Shown here: positions 1-10,200 of the stretch, in pieces
How positions within the stretch are numbered: the first letter of the stretch is position 1
Layout of the letters: each line of letters begins with the position of its first letter
NCBI GenBank assembly: GCA_009602725.1
Contig: WELB01000031.1
Location: 682,184 to 693,732, forward strand
Direction of reading: 5' to 3'
Source of the DNA: Spirogloea muscicola
Taxonomy: Eukaryota; Streptophyta; Zygnematophyceae; Spirogloeales; Spirogloeaceae
Length of the DNA stretch: 11,549 nucleotides
Program-made: the position numbers and the translations under genes
Notes under the pieces: model-generated
Databases searched by the model: none
What the model saw: the letters and a program-made list of their open reading frames with translations, nothing else
Told to the model about the DNA's origin: nothing

Positions 1-1828
1 GGAGGCGGGCACGCCGCGCGGCGAGAAGGCGCCGGTGCTGCGGCTGGACGCGCAGGGGCGCGAGGTGGACGAGGCGGGGCGCGTGGTGGAGCGGCGCGCG
101 CGGCAGGGCCCCGTGTCCACGCTCAAGGTCAACATCAACAAGGCCAAGAAGGAGGCCTTCCGCCTCCTCGACCCCGAGCCCGACGACGAGACCGCCGCCC
201 ACTTCGACGCGCGCGTCGGCGCCGACGCCCGCAAGCGGCTCCTGCGCCCGCGCCGCGCCGCCTTCCAGTTCGTGGACGAGGGCGCCTGGTCCAAGCGCGC
301 CGAGGTCGACCGGCTGCGGGTACGCCACCGCCCTGCTGCTGCGCCGCACCAGGGAGAGGAGGCCCATTATCGGTAGTCAGGGCTGTCGGGTCTGGGGTTT
401 AGGGTTTAGGGTTTAGGGTTGCCAGCCGACAGCGGCCCTTGTTGGCCTACTTCTGCTTGGCGAGACATGGCCGAGCACCACACGCTCACATTTCAGATGC
501 TTGGTAAAGACACGAGCTTGAGAGGAGGGCCCCCCGTGCACTGCCCTGCACGCAGGCACAATTCGGCGAAGCCAAAGCAAAGGAGATGAGAGCGCGGCAG
601 GACGCTGTGACCAAGACGAAGGGCGAGGATGACATCAACCCCAACCTCATACAGGTTGGAGAGAGGCCCTTGGCCGAGCCTCCTGCCGAGGAGAAGAAGA
701 GGAAGGAGCGCATTCCGGGCGTGGAGTGGTGGTAAGACACGCCACTTCCACTCCGGGACATGCTCATGCCAGGGCTAGCTTCATACCCCTGGGGCTCGGT
801 AGTGTGTCCTGCGGCTTTTCAGTGCGTCCGTGTTGGGGTCCAGGGTCCACAGCTTCAGAGCCGCAACTCCACGGCCCGCCTCTCTCCAGCTAGATTGACA
901 TGCCCGTCTCTCTTTCTGTAGGGACGTCGGGCTGCTGTCCGCCGGCTCTTACGCTGACGTGGCGTCGGGGAGCAGCTTTGCCATCAAGGCTGAGAGGATC
1001 ACCGCGCTGGTCGAGCATCCCGTGCCGATCGAGCCCCCTGCCGAGGCCCCTCCCCCGCCTCCACAGCCGCTGAGGCTGACCGCCCGGGAGCGCAAGAAGC
1101 TGCGGACTCAGCGGCGGCTGGCGCGCGAGAAGGAGCGGCAGGAGATGATCCGGCAGGGGTTGCTGGAGCCTCCCAAGGCCAAGGTGAAGATGAGCAACCT
1201 GATGAAGGTGCTGGGCAACGAGGCGGTGCAGGACCCGACGCGCTTGGAGCAGGAAGTTCGGACAGCCGCAGCAGGCAGGGAGCAGGCGCACGCCGACCGC
1301 AACCTCGCACGGATGCTCACGCCCGCCGAGCGCCGTCAGAAGAAGGAGCGGCGCCTCTTCCAGGGCTCCACTGGGGGTGCGGGCTTGCAGGAAACGGAGG
1401 CTGCCGTGTTCCGCGTGCCTGAGGGCTGCCTTGCCCACCCGCAGACTCGCTTCAAAGTGGACATCAACGCACAGGAGAACCACCTGACCGGCTGCGCGGC
1501 GCTGTGCGATGGTGCACCATCCTGTGTAGTCGTTGAGGGCGCGCCCAAGGCGATCAAGCGCTACTGCAGGCTTATGCTTCACCGCATCGACTGGGCAGCC
1601 GCCCGCAGCGCCAAGGACGAGGATGGCCAAGGGGTTGACACCGGTGCAGGCCAGGGCAGTGGACGACCGGCGGCGTGCCAGCTGGTGTGGCAGGGCGTGA
1701 TACCTGCCCCCGCATTTCCGAACTTTGCCATTCAGCAGTCTCGGACCACAGCTGCTGCACACAAATTCCTTGCTGACAAGGGAGTTGCGCACTACTGGGA
1801 CCTGGCTGTCAATTTCCCCGAAGACTAG
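1..1828 (+). CDS. PRPF3: U4/U6 small nuclear ribonucleoprotein Prp3, 5'-truncated by the window edge
   Basis: Prp3 is a nuclear protein of the U4/U6 di-snRNP and U4/U6.U5 tri-snRNP; it binds U4/U6 RNA and is needed for spliceosome assembly. Three exons are visible: 2-319, 556-731 and 922-1828 (TAG stop at 1826-1828), with introns in phase 0 and phase 2 that join cleanly (GT at 320 and 732, AG at 554-555 and 920-921). The readable part is about 466 residues. Family landmarks, in order, are STLKVNINKAKKEAF, KRLLRPRRAAFQFVDEGAW, GEDDINPNLIQVGERP, RIPGVEWWD, the basic stretch TARERKKLRTQRR, KVKMSNLMKVLGNEAVQDPT, and the C-terminal domain (formerly DUF1115) with FKVDINAQENHLTG, VVVEGAPKAIKRYCRLMLHR and HYWDLAVNFPED. 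The N-terminal region and start codon lie outside the window. Exon 1 is extremely GC-rich compared with the rest. Identity rests on remembered family motifs; I consider it near certain. Confidence 0.95.
320..555 (+). other. Prp3 intron (phase 0) carrying a telomeric repeat
   Basis: The donor GTACGC follows codon CGG and the acceptor is CACGCAG before GCA CAA TTC. Splicing joins ...EVDRLR to AQFGEAKAKEM..., which reads straight through the conserved Prp3 domain. The intron is 236 bp and contains three TTTAGGG units at 398-418. Confidence 0.85.
395..420 (+). repeat. Interstitial telomere-type repeat (TTTAGGG)3
   Basis: Three perfect TTTAGGG units run from 398 to 418, with a leading GGG and a trailing TT. 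This is the plant and green-algal telomere unit; read on the other strand it is the telo-box sequence AAACCCTA. It lies inside the first visible Prp3 intron, about 80 bp downstream of the donor site. Confidence 0.9.
732..921 (+). other. Prp3 intron (phase 2)
   Basis: The donor GTAAGA splits the second Trp codon of the EWW motif (TG|G). The acceptor TTTCTGTAG at 921 has a good pyrimidine tract (CTCTCTTTCTG). Joining gives RIPGVEWWDVGLL, as expected for the family. The intron is 190 bp with no other feature seen. Confidence 0.88.
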
Positions 1829-1932
1829 TGGGGCCGCCTGTCATGGGAGGCGCATCTCGCGATGCCATGCTCCTGTGGGTGCAAGCCCAGCTGCAGGGCC
1901 ATGGAGGTGGTGGGGACAGGGCGGGCCTAAGC

Positions 1933-1937
1933 TTACA
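1933..1937 (-). promoter_or_regulatory. Possible TGTAA polyadenylation signal for SMC6
   Basis: This is the first TGTAA I found on the minus strand downstream of the SMC6 stop, about 900 nt beyond it. If used, the SMC6 and Prp3 3'UTRs would overlap. It is a weak call made from a five-base match; SMC6 may use a different signal nearer its stop. Confidence 0.15.
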
Positions 1938-2265
1938 CAACCTCTGCACATAGCTGCACGGTAAGTCACCAGCAGAACTTTGATCAATATGTGGCACCAG
2001 ACCTGGTTGCCAAGGGGGAAAGCCACCACCTTCTTGTCAGCGAGTTCCTGGCTCCCGGCTGGATGGCTAGCCATCATACAGCCCTTGCAGCGTCGCGCTT
2101 CAAATGCAGGTGTCACTTTGCAGCTTTCGGGTGTTGGGGGCGCAGAAGGGAAGGAGGGGAAATGGCCATTGCTATCACCTCTCAAGCAGCCCGAAGTCAA
2201 GCCTGACGCTGCAGAGAGCCTCAAAGAAAACACTGCTCTTTGGCCCTCAATGCTGGGTTTTCCCT

Positions 2266-2270
2266 TGTAA
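2266..2270 (+). promoter_or_regulatory. Candidate TGTAA polyadenylation signal for Prp3
   Basis: TGTAA followed by CATTGTATTT lies about 440 nt after the Prp3 stop. TGTAA is the typical polyadenylation signal of many chlorophyte algae. The site is short and could be chance; the implied 3'UTR would be long but not unusual for such algae. Confidence 0.3.
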
Positions 2271-2834
2271 CATTGTATTTGAGGATCCTTTACTGGTGCC
2301 AAAACTGAAGCAGATCTGGTGATGCATGCAAACTCTTCTCCATCTTCTCCATTACTCATCGCTCAGCAAATAGCGTCATGATTCATTAGTCAAATTTAGG
2401 CCTAATCATGGGTTTGGTTTATTGTGTCCCGCTGACAATCTGAGCAATGCTATCAGGACATCTCTCTTCTTTCTTTGACCATTGCTGGCACCGACTTTGT
2501 CCACTTGACCTTCTCTTGGATTGCTCCGGCCGCAACTGCACAATTACCAGATTACTTGGGTGCCAATTCGCCTATTGCCTATTGCCCACTGCCCACTACG
2601 AGAATCATTGCCCATCTTGTCAAGCTTCTTGCGCTGCCATTCACAAGTCAATGCAGTCTGGTGGAGCCACACTTCTTGGAGCTCCTGGTCATGGAAGCTC
2701 TGCTGACAATGACCACTTGATCAGCTCAAACTGGGCAGAAGGCCCTCACTTTGAGCCCAAATGTATGTCTTTGACAGGATGGTGGAGGTTCTAATGTTCT
2801 TGCTACCTAGCACCTCTGAGTGGCAGCTTGCACC

Positions 2835-4242
2835 TCACCGGGGTGCACGCATCTGCTGCTTCTTGAGCAGGGGTCCTGGTTCCACCATGCTGCCAGAATG
2901 GGACGGTGAAACTATGTGACAAGGGGGTTGATAGAGATCCATGCTCATGCAACAGACCGTGATGTGCCTTCATCAAGAGTAGACACGTCTGGCTGACCTG
3001 ATATCATGAGGGGTGATGAAGATCCACTGAGATCCTTCGTAGGTGGCAAATTTCACCAGAGTCTCCAGGCAAATCTTTCGTGTCACATCATCCTGGACAG
3101 CGCAGAGCACCTGCATCAGATGAGCAATGCTCGTGTACATGGAAGTCGCACTTACACTAAGCGAATGTCGTATCGCTCTGGCATGTTCCAAATGACACGT
3201 GTGCAACATGATGCTATCGCTATGCAGTCCAAGGCTTCTATACTTCACAATTGAGCCGATGTCCTCATATTGGACGCATCCACGGAGTGGTCTCGCCTAG
3301 GGGCGCCAACTGGGCCAAGCAAAGACAGGATAAACGGAATGGGCACCCTGACATACCATGTAGATGTCGAACTCTTCCATGGCGCGGATTGGCGACTCAG
3401 ACATGCCATGCAAAGTCAATACAAAAGCCAGCGTCGAGAATGACCTCTCGCCCCCTACAAAGCCCAGCTTATCGGGGTGTCAGATGAATAAAGTGACCTC
3501 GAATAACATGTGGCGGCCACTAGGCACTTCCTTCCTTCATATTAAGCATTGCAAACCCATCTGCTACTGGCACGAGTCACGACTTACAGCCGCTTTAGAA
3601 TTCATGTATGTATGACACGCAACTGCTAGAGATTTTAAACATATACAAGGCACCTTGGCCCTTTCAAGAAGACAGTAAAGTATACATGGTTGCTTGACCT
3701 GATAGAGCTCGAGTATCCTTCACGGCTGTTCCCGAGCTGTCAGACGGCATGACTACCTGTTGACAGAGTTGCTCCTGGTGAGAAGGCCAGCCTATATAGA
3801 GAGGCAGCTGATGCTACCTGAAGCCCAGTTTTCAGAGCAGCTCTTGATATATCAGATAAGTCAGCTAAAGACACAGAGTGCCTCAGTGTCCAGATTTTGG
3901 TGCTCACACACCTTCAGCTCAAGTGCGTTCTTGTCATAGTCTATGTCCAGTTTGCCACGAAAACCTTTCCGCAGTAGATGGCTGTTGAACCTGCACTTGC
4001 AAGGGCTGCTTTAATGCATGCTGCTGTTAGTGGACATGAATCTCATCAAAGCTCTTCACAATTCGTTTGCATTCAATAGGAAGACCAGTTTAGTCCACCT
4101 CTGCTTAGAGCGCACACGTGCAACTACGCCCACGTCCACGACTCAAGTGATGAACAACTCACAGCCAACTTGCTTGACTCTTTAGGTGCTTGGCCATCAG
4201 TATCAGTCCCTTTGCCCGGATAGCCATGAGAGACCTCAATCG
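2835..4242 (-). other. SMC6: SMC6 C-terminal ATPase head exons (last six exons)
   Basis: Exon 4242-4163 encodes [11 protein letters not shown]; 3990-3912 gives [20 protein letters not shown]; 3756-3699 gives [20 protein letters not shown]; 3454-3357 gives [16 protein letters not shown] and [10 protein letters not shown]; 3092-2998 gives [16 protein letters not shown] and [10 protein letters not shown]; 2889-2835 gives [18 protein letters not shown] and the TGA stop. Together they form the ABC signature LSGGERS, Walker B, the D-loop and the conserved C-terminal PHDIS...KKQQM tail seen in plants. Walker B reads MEEFD where the family has MDEFD. Confidence 0.93.
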
Positions 4243-7200
4243 CTGCCATCACGAAATGCAATTACATTTTCGTAGACTAGCACCTCAACAGACAAGCATG
4301 TCACTTTGCCTGCTGCGCAATCATGGCTCGGCCCGACAAGCAACAAGCGACAGCTTATGACAGGCAGGTAGACCTGTGTCAAGAAGTGGATTGCACCTTA
4401 TAGCGCTCATGGCCAACTTCAAGCGTGCGCACTCTCTCTGAAACCTGGTCTGCAACATCTTGGTATTCTCGGACTAGCTCCTCGTTGCTCGTATTCTGCC
4501 TGCAGCATCCGACTTCAGCTCCTTGCATTTACTTGCAGGGCAGTCAAGAGACAAGAACTTGAAGTATGTCATCACCAACCGCAGCAACAATGTGTGCAGG
4601 GGCTCTGAGGCAATACCTTCTGCTGTCCCTGTCAATTCTCTCTTGCAGTAGCGTCACCTTGGCTCGAAGCCCTTCCATGGTGAGATTGCATGGTCCAAGA
4701 GCAGAGGCTTCTTCCTCGGAGCACTTGGCGGAAGCTTCAGCAGCCGCTGACTGTCAGAAGGTGGCTTCTACGTCAAAATCTTTCAGACTATACCTACGCA
4801 CTATCTAGTACGAGGTTTGGGCTCAATCTAGAGTAGCTTCTTAATCTTCTATTCATGTACTACAGATCTACACCGAGGGAGCACTTTGGGGTTATTTGCC
4901 ATGAGGGAGGCGGAGGTTGAGCACCTGACGCCTCTGCCGAATCTCCTCCAGCTCCTTATTGCGCTTATTAATTGCTTCCTCCATATCATTTTGCAGAAAT
5001 GCTTCATAGTGCAACACATGCTGCCCATATGAGCAGAACATGAAGCAATTCAGTAGCGGTTACACAGTCGAGCACATGAGCCGGCATGCAGTCATGGAAT
5101 CCTCAATAAAGCATACACAGAAGTATCGCAATGTTTGCACTGATACTTGGCGCTAAATACTCGTTACTCGATACTCAGAGAAGGTGAGGAGTATACTCGC
5201 TTGGCCTCTGTCAGCTTGGCCCCAACATCACTCATCTCCCGATCAGCAATATCCAGTACGCCAAGGGCCTCTTTCAACTTCCCTGAGCGTGGCAAGTGTC
5301 CAATGAGTGTCCAATGAGTGCTGACAGAGACACCAGAGTCGCAGCACAGTCCTTCCAGAGCAGGTGGGTAAAGGCACAGTACGCAATCAATTGATGCCCA
5401 ACTCGGACCAGACCCACCATACACAAACCGGGGACCGTATCAGGACAGTCACACATCTCACAACTTCATGCACAGGGTCTAACGTACCCTGGTGAGAAGA
5501 ATGTCTTTTTTGAGCCTCCTCCCACTTGCTGGAGGCCATTGCAAGCCTCTGCTCCAAACCTTCCAGATTCTTGGACTGATCGTGTATTTGTTGCTTCAGC
5601 TTCTGCCATTTTCATCTAAGACTTGGATAAGATGGGGCAACACAGCAGGTGAACTCAATGCTCTGCAAGGAGCGCCACTGATCGTACTGCTGTGGAACCT
5701 CTGAGCCACAATCTGGGCTCCTTTTTTGCCAAGATTCACAACTCTTGACGAGGACACAGACCTGCAAATCTTCCTCAAGCTCTCCCACGTTGTCAGCAGA
5801 CCCCTCCTGCTTGTTGAGAGCATCTTCTTGTTGCGTCTCCCTCAACTCAATGTCAGCCGTACGCCATGTTACCTTGGCCTTTCTTAAGTCCGTCTGATGA
5901 GCCAAAGCAACGTCTTAGCTTTGCAGGACTCGTACCTAGAGGTCCAATTTCACACCTACTTCAGCTTGTCAGCAAAAGAAGATCACAAAGCTACCTCCAA
6001 GGCCTTAAGGTTGTCTTCCAGAAGACGGCGAGCTTGAAGCGCCTCTTGCATACTCTTGTTGTCGGCAGCTAGCTGCTGGTTGAGGTCAGCAAGCTCCCTC
6101 TCAGCAGATTCCAGCTCATTATCCATGTTCCTGCTTAACCTTCCCGATCCTTGAGTGTGCGGATCCTTCCGAGAGACCTCTTGCCCCTCTCGAACGTACC
6201 TGAAGTGGAGGCGTGGCTTGCTTGCACCATTTCGAAAACAGACCGGCCTTGACTTTCCCCACAGATGCAAGACTGCAAGGCTTGCCTTGGTGAGTGGTGG
6301 GCATTAGCGTCGCGGCAATGTACCAATGGACACGCGCTTACCACAGATGTGGCTAGCACCTCTAATGTGCTACAGAGTTGGCCTGGCCACACTAGGACAC
6401 AGAATATACTTACATGCGTAGTCCCTCCAGGGTTATGCACTCCTTGACATTCGCTTGGCCTCGATCGAAAGCAACATGCTTGCCGGTTTGGAAATTATCA
6501 ACAAGCACCACGCGCTCAATGTGCGCCTGTAGAGAATACGATTGGACAGCACAGTCAGCTTATGTCAACTATCACCCAGCATAAGCATGGGTGGCGGTTA
6601 TAGGCTTCTGTATTGAAGAAGTGCTTGACGTGTATGACAATCACCTGGTCAATGAGCACATTGTGCACGACACTGCTGTCTGTGTGTAGCACTCCCATGA
6701 CAGTCAGCAGACTGCCGCGTGGCATCATGTGCTCTGGTGGCTGAATCCTGTTGACGTTGGAAAGAGGTGTGGTGTCCAATTTGTCAAAATGTTGCTGCTA
6801 AGTTGCCTCTCTGGTGAAGTCATGTGCATCTGTGACATGAAACTTGGGGACTACAGAGCCAAGACTACAGCACCAAGAGAGAAGGCAAACATTGATTGTT
6901 TATAATTGCATGAATATGCCAGTGATACAGGAGAAGCTTTCAAACAGAAAATGAGGGTCTTGAGAAGCAAATGGGACGGAGTCGCTGATGCAAGCATATA
7001 ACAGTGAGCTGCATCACCTCGGTCTCCCAAAGTCGTAGATGAGGATGGAGAGGTGGTGGAAGTTGATCTCTTTTGCCAAGTGCCGCAGGGTATGGGAGTC
7101 TTCCAGGTTCGTGACCACGAAGGAGTCAAGTTGCTTTCCTATTGCTACCTCAACCGCCAAAGAGTAGTCACTCTCGCCTACCAACGTCTGCAATATCGAG

Positions 7201-10200
7201 CCTGCCTCAATTAGGTCATTCTTTTCTGCCCGCAAGCGTGGCAAACAGATGCGAGCAGTCCAGCTGGTGTTACGCATGACACAGCAGACCAAGAAGTATG
7301 TGCTTCTCTTTCTGCCTTCCTGCAATGTACCAGGTGCACCCCTAGTGGGCCTATGGGGGGTCCGGTGAAGCTGTGTTGCATGAGCTCGATCTGTCGAAGT
7401 AGCTGTATAACTTTCTGACCCCCGAACGCGGTCACCTGTATGACAGATCCAGAGCAAACGAGCATGAGTCACGTCCTTGCATGGCCAGCCAGACTCCAAC
7501 AAGTGGGGGCGACTTGCCATGCTCAAAAGCCAAGTGCTGTGACTGGCAACAGTGCAGAGGGCCTCAGGCAGCCAAAGTCCAGTGATTAATTTCAGAATTT
7601 CAGAGGGCACCTTGTTCTTCTGTTGAGCTTGTATTCTGCGCTGCCAGGCCTGAACCTCACTAATCTTCCTTCTCAAGTCAGCCACCTGTGACATGGCATG
7701 CACGGACACAGCAGCGGAGCTACTGTTGATGTACAGACAACGAGAAGCGAGGGACTCGTGGCAGCTCATTCACTCCAAAGTCGGTAAGAAGCGGGCATTG
7801 CTTTGAGCAGGCGTCTTAGTCATGGATGCAAGGGTAACCGTGTTGTCAGACAGCTGCAGCCACCTTTGCTCTTTCTTGTTGCTCAGCTTCGTCAAGCGTC
7901 TGCAGCTCGACTTTCAAGCCACTGAAGGTGGCTTCCAAGCTGCATAGACATCGTACAGCAAGACTGATTCAGGCATGTTGATGAATCATCTCGTACAGAG
8001 TTGGCGGTGGAGCAAGAACTGGCTGACATTTCCGGAGAGGTAAGCCAGCCATACTAGCATACCTCCAGCCAATAAGATGCCCAAAATTGAGATAACAAGC
8101 ACAGATCTTACGAGCTGATTGTCTGCCGAGCATCGGCGACTGCTTGCACCTTGTCGTGGGCCTGCGCATCCCTCTGCGCCTGTGCCGTCTGCATCGAAGT
8201 CGAAAGAGTAGCCTCGTCAGGGGGAAAACCCGTCCACACAGCCCATAGCACCTCAATACCTGTGCGTACACACCTGATTGTGCTGGACCCCGTACTTCCT
8301 TCAGTCACAAGATGAAAAGATGGACCTCAGAGGACGATTCAGATGAGGCGTATTGAGCACCCTGCTGAGCCAGTCCTGGCCATTCACCTGGGTGGCTTGT
8401 GCGGCTTGCTCACGGAGGTTCTTGATGGTGTGCTCAAGACGTTTCACCTCCTGCTCAAGCTGGATAATACCCCGGCGCTGAATGTTGACGCTGATGCTTG
8501 CAACTTCCTTCTCTTTGGTGGCCTGACAAACAGCACCAAACAGGAGACTCAGCTGCTTCTTGAGAACACGTATGATGCTTCAAATCGGCTCACAACAGTC
8601 TAATTGGTGAGTCGCACCATGTCAATCTGGGAGCTGAGGTGCAGGCTAGCTGAGAAAAAACTCGCAACAGAGGTCTCTTCATACAAGTCGGCAATGCACG
8701 GCTCGTGGGAAGGCTGCTGCGCGGATTCAGAAGCAGATAGTGCGGCTTTGCTTGATCTGAAGGTTGGCATTGCAACTAAGTCTCTGGTGCACTGTTTTCA
8801 AGTAGCAAATACAGAAGGTAAACGGTGGATCCTGGGAGAAACCTCATGTAGCAGTGTGTTAATCTCTTCCTGGGTTCCTCGGAGAAGCTGGCAGTCTTTC
8901 TGAGCCATGGCACACTTGGCTGCCAAAGCCTGCTGCTCAGCTTCTGCCTGCTGCACTTTGGCCTGCAAAACATCAGCACCGTACTGCGGTCCTGAGACGG
9001 ACTGCCTGATCCTCTGCTGTCTGTGAAGATAAGCCCTTAGGCAGTGACAATCAACAGATATCTGCTCTACAGGCATGTGCTTGAAGTGGAATCTATCCAA
9101 TCAAAGCGGCCCGTCTCCTTTGGCACAGCTTTCTTTACCAGTCATCACTGTGGTGATGCAAACCTGGTGCTGTGCAATAAGGTCCAAGACTTTGGGCATC
9201 CTGGACCTTGTTATCTCGATCTCCCGTTCGATGTCACTCGCCTGGATGTCCATCGCATGTGGGATGGCCCAAGCTAAAAGCTTCTCATAGGCCAATCGCT
9301 GCAGCTCCATCTCTCTGGATTATCGCCCCACACACCCCAGTAGGACCCATCTTACTCATACTTGACCTTGCCATCTACTGAGTAGCTCAACATGCTATTC
9401 CTCCTTCCATCCCTATGTATCTTGCTGGTTAATGCTGGGCTGCAATCATGATGCTGTGGAAAGCGCGAGGAGGTGAGGAGGTGAGTCTGTCACGCAGAAA
9501 GGCGGGGAGGTGAGGCGGTGAGGCAATGAGGGGGTGAGGAGGTGAGGCGGTGAGGACGTGAGGCGGCGAGGCGATGAGCAGGTAAGGCGGTGAGGCAATG
9601 AGGCAGTGAGGCAGTAAAGCGGTGAGGGTGTTGGTTGGCACCTAATCTTCTCGGCGCCTGCAACCAGAGCCTCCAACCTCTGAAGCTTATCAGTCAGAGG
9701 CTTCAGGTCACCTTCGTCAAGCTTGAGCTCTTGCTCAAGGATCTGCAGTGATTCCTTATTACTCTGAAGGCCTTCTCGCACATGGTGCAGGAGCGTCGCC
9801 TTGAGGAAGAACTGTATTACGTGGCAGGAAAACCTATGATTAACACTCGCACAATGAGTGCCCAGCCAAAACAGCTTAGAGTGGGTTGTAAGCTGCAACC
9901 ACTGCACTACTGTAAGCACACGCCTGTGCTGCTGTCTGAGCCAAACCGCCGACTTTGGTCCTCCCGCTTGATGATGCCTTATGCCCAGGGCTGTACTGCT
10001 CCCCTTGTTTTGCACCCAGTGTCATTATACACAAAGAAGCAGCTCCTGTGGAACAGCTGACCTCGAATTTGTCTTTGGCGCTGCCCGAGTGGAGGAAGTT
10101 GCGGCTCTTGTCCTGGGTCATGATGGTGCAGGGGTTCTCGACTTCCAGCTGCATTTGTGCGGGAGCACGCCCGCCATCAGCAGTAAAACATTCTCGCCAG

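Larger units (their letters stand above)
1829..2834. other. Intergenic / 3'UTR space between convergent genes
   Basis: The 1006 bp between the Prp3 stop and the SMC6 stop hold no ORF with recognisable family motifs. Short ORFs on both strands (up to 172 codons on the minus strand, 1841-2359) look like chance frames. It must contain both 3'UTRs and polyadenylation sites. A strong donor-like GTAAGT occurs on the plus strand at 1961-1966, and short local repeats occur at about 2334-2352 and 2569-2597. Nothing else is seen. Confidence 0.6.
7611..9811 (-). other. SMC6: SMC6 first coiled-coil arm exons (exon 6 onward to the hinge)
   Basis: The later part of exon 6 plus exons at 9314-9164, 9016-8843, 8522-8388, 8188-8112, 7939-7864 and 7685-7611 encode charged heptad-like protein: [91 protein letters not shown] and [25 protein letters not shown] corresponds to the conserved LAW motif after the head. 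The last exon ends QQKNK and joins directly to VTAFGG of the hinge region. The arm is about as long as in plant SMC6. Confidence 0.85.

Noticed and set aside
890-1792. 300-codon open frame on the minus strand
   Set aside because: It is the antisense shadow of the last Prp3 exon in GC-rich DNA; the plus strand carries clear conserved Prp3 motifs and the shadow has none.
1841-2359. 172-codon minus-strand frame between the two genes
   Set aside because: It has no family motif, has low-bias composition, and lies within the space expected for two 3'UTRs.
4063-4105. QRWTKL on the minus strand, resembling the plant RWxKF motif near the SMC6 C-terminal head
   Set aside because: The exon at 4242-4163 joins in exact phase to FNSHLLRKG and matches the conserved LLKRQLTWQFNGHL region, so the RWTKL stretch is intronic and a chance match.
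4566-4808. 80-codon plus-strand frame with a hydrophobic N-terminus resembling a signal peptide
   Set aside because: It lies opposite the SMC6 exon encoding [10 protein letters not shown], and the conserved reading is on the minus strand.
7014-7769. 251-codon minus-strand frame read as one protein
   Set aside because: Only the hinge exon at 7187-7018 is real in this frame; the rest runs through introns and through other exons out of frame.
8343-8603. 86-codon plus-strand frame
   Set aside because: It is antisense to the SMC6 coiled-coil exon at 8522-8388, which is supported by phase and heptad-like composition.
9465-9629. Repeat array considered as a CRISPR or coding repeat
   Set aside because: The units are 8 bp with no spacers, the array lies in an intron of a eukaryotic gene, and the translated frames are low-complexity Ser/Pro/His read-through.
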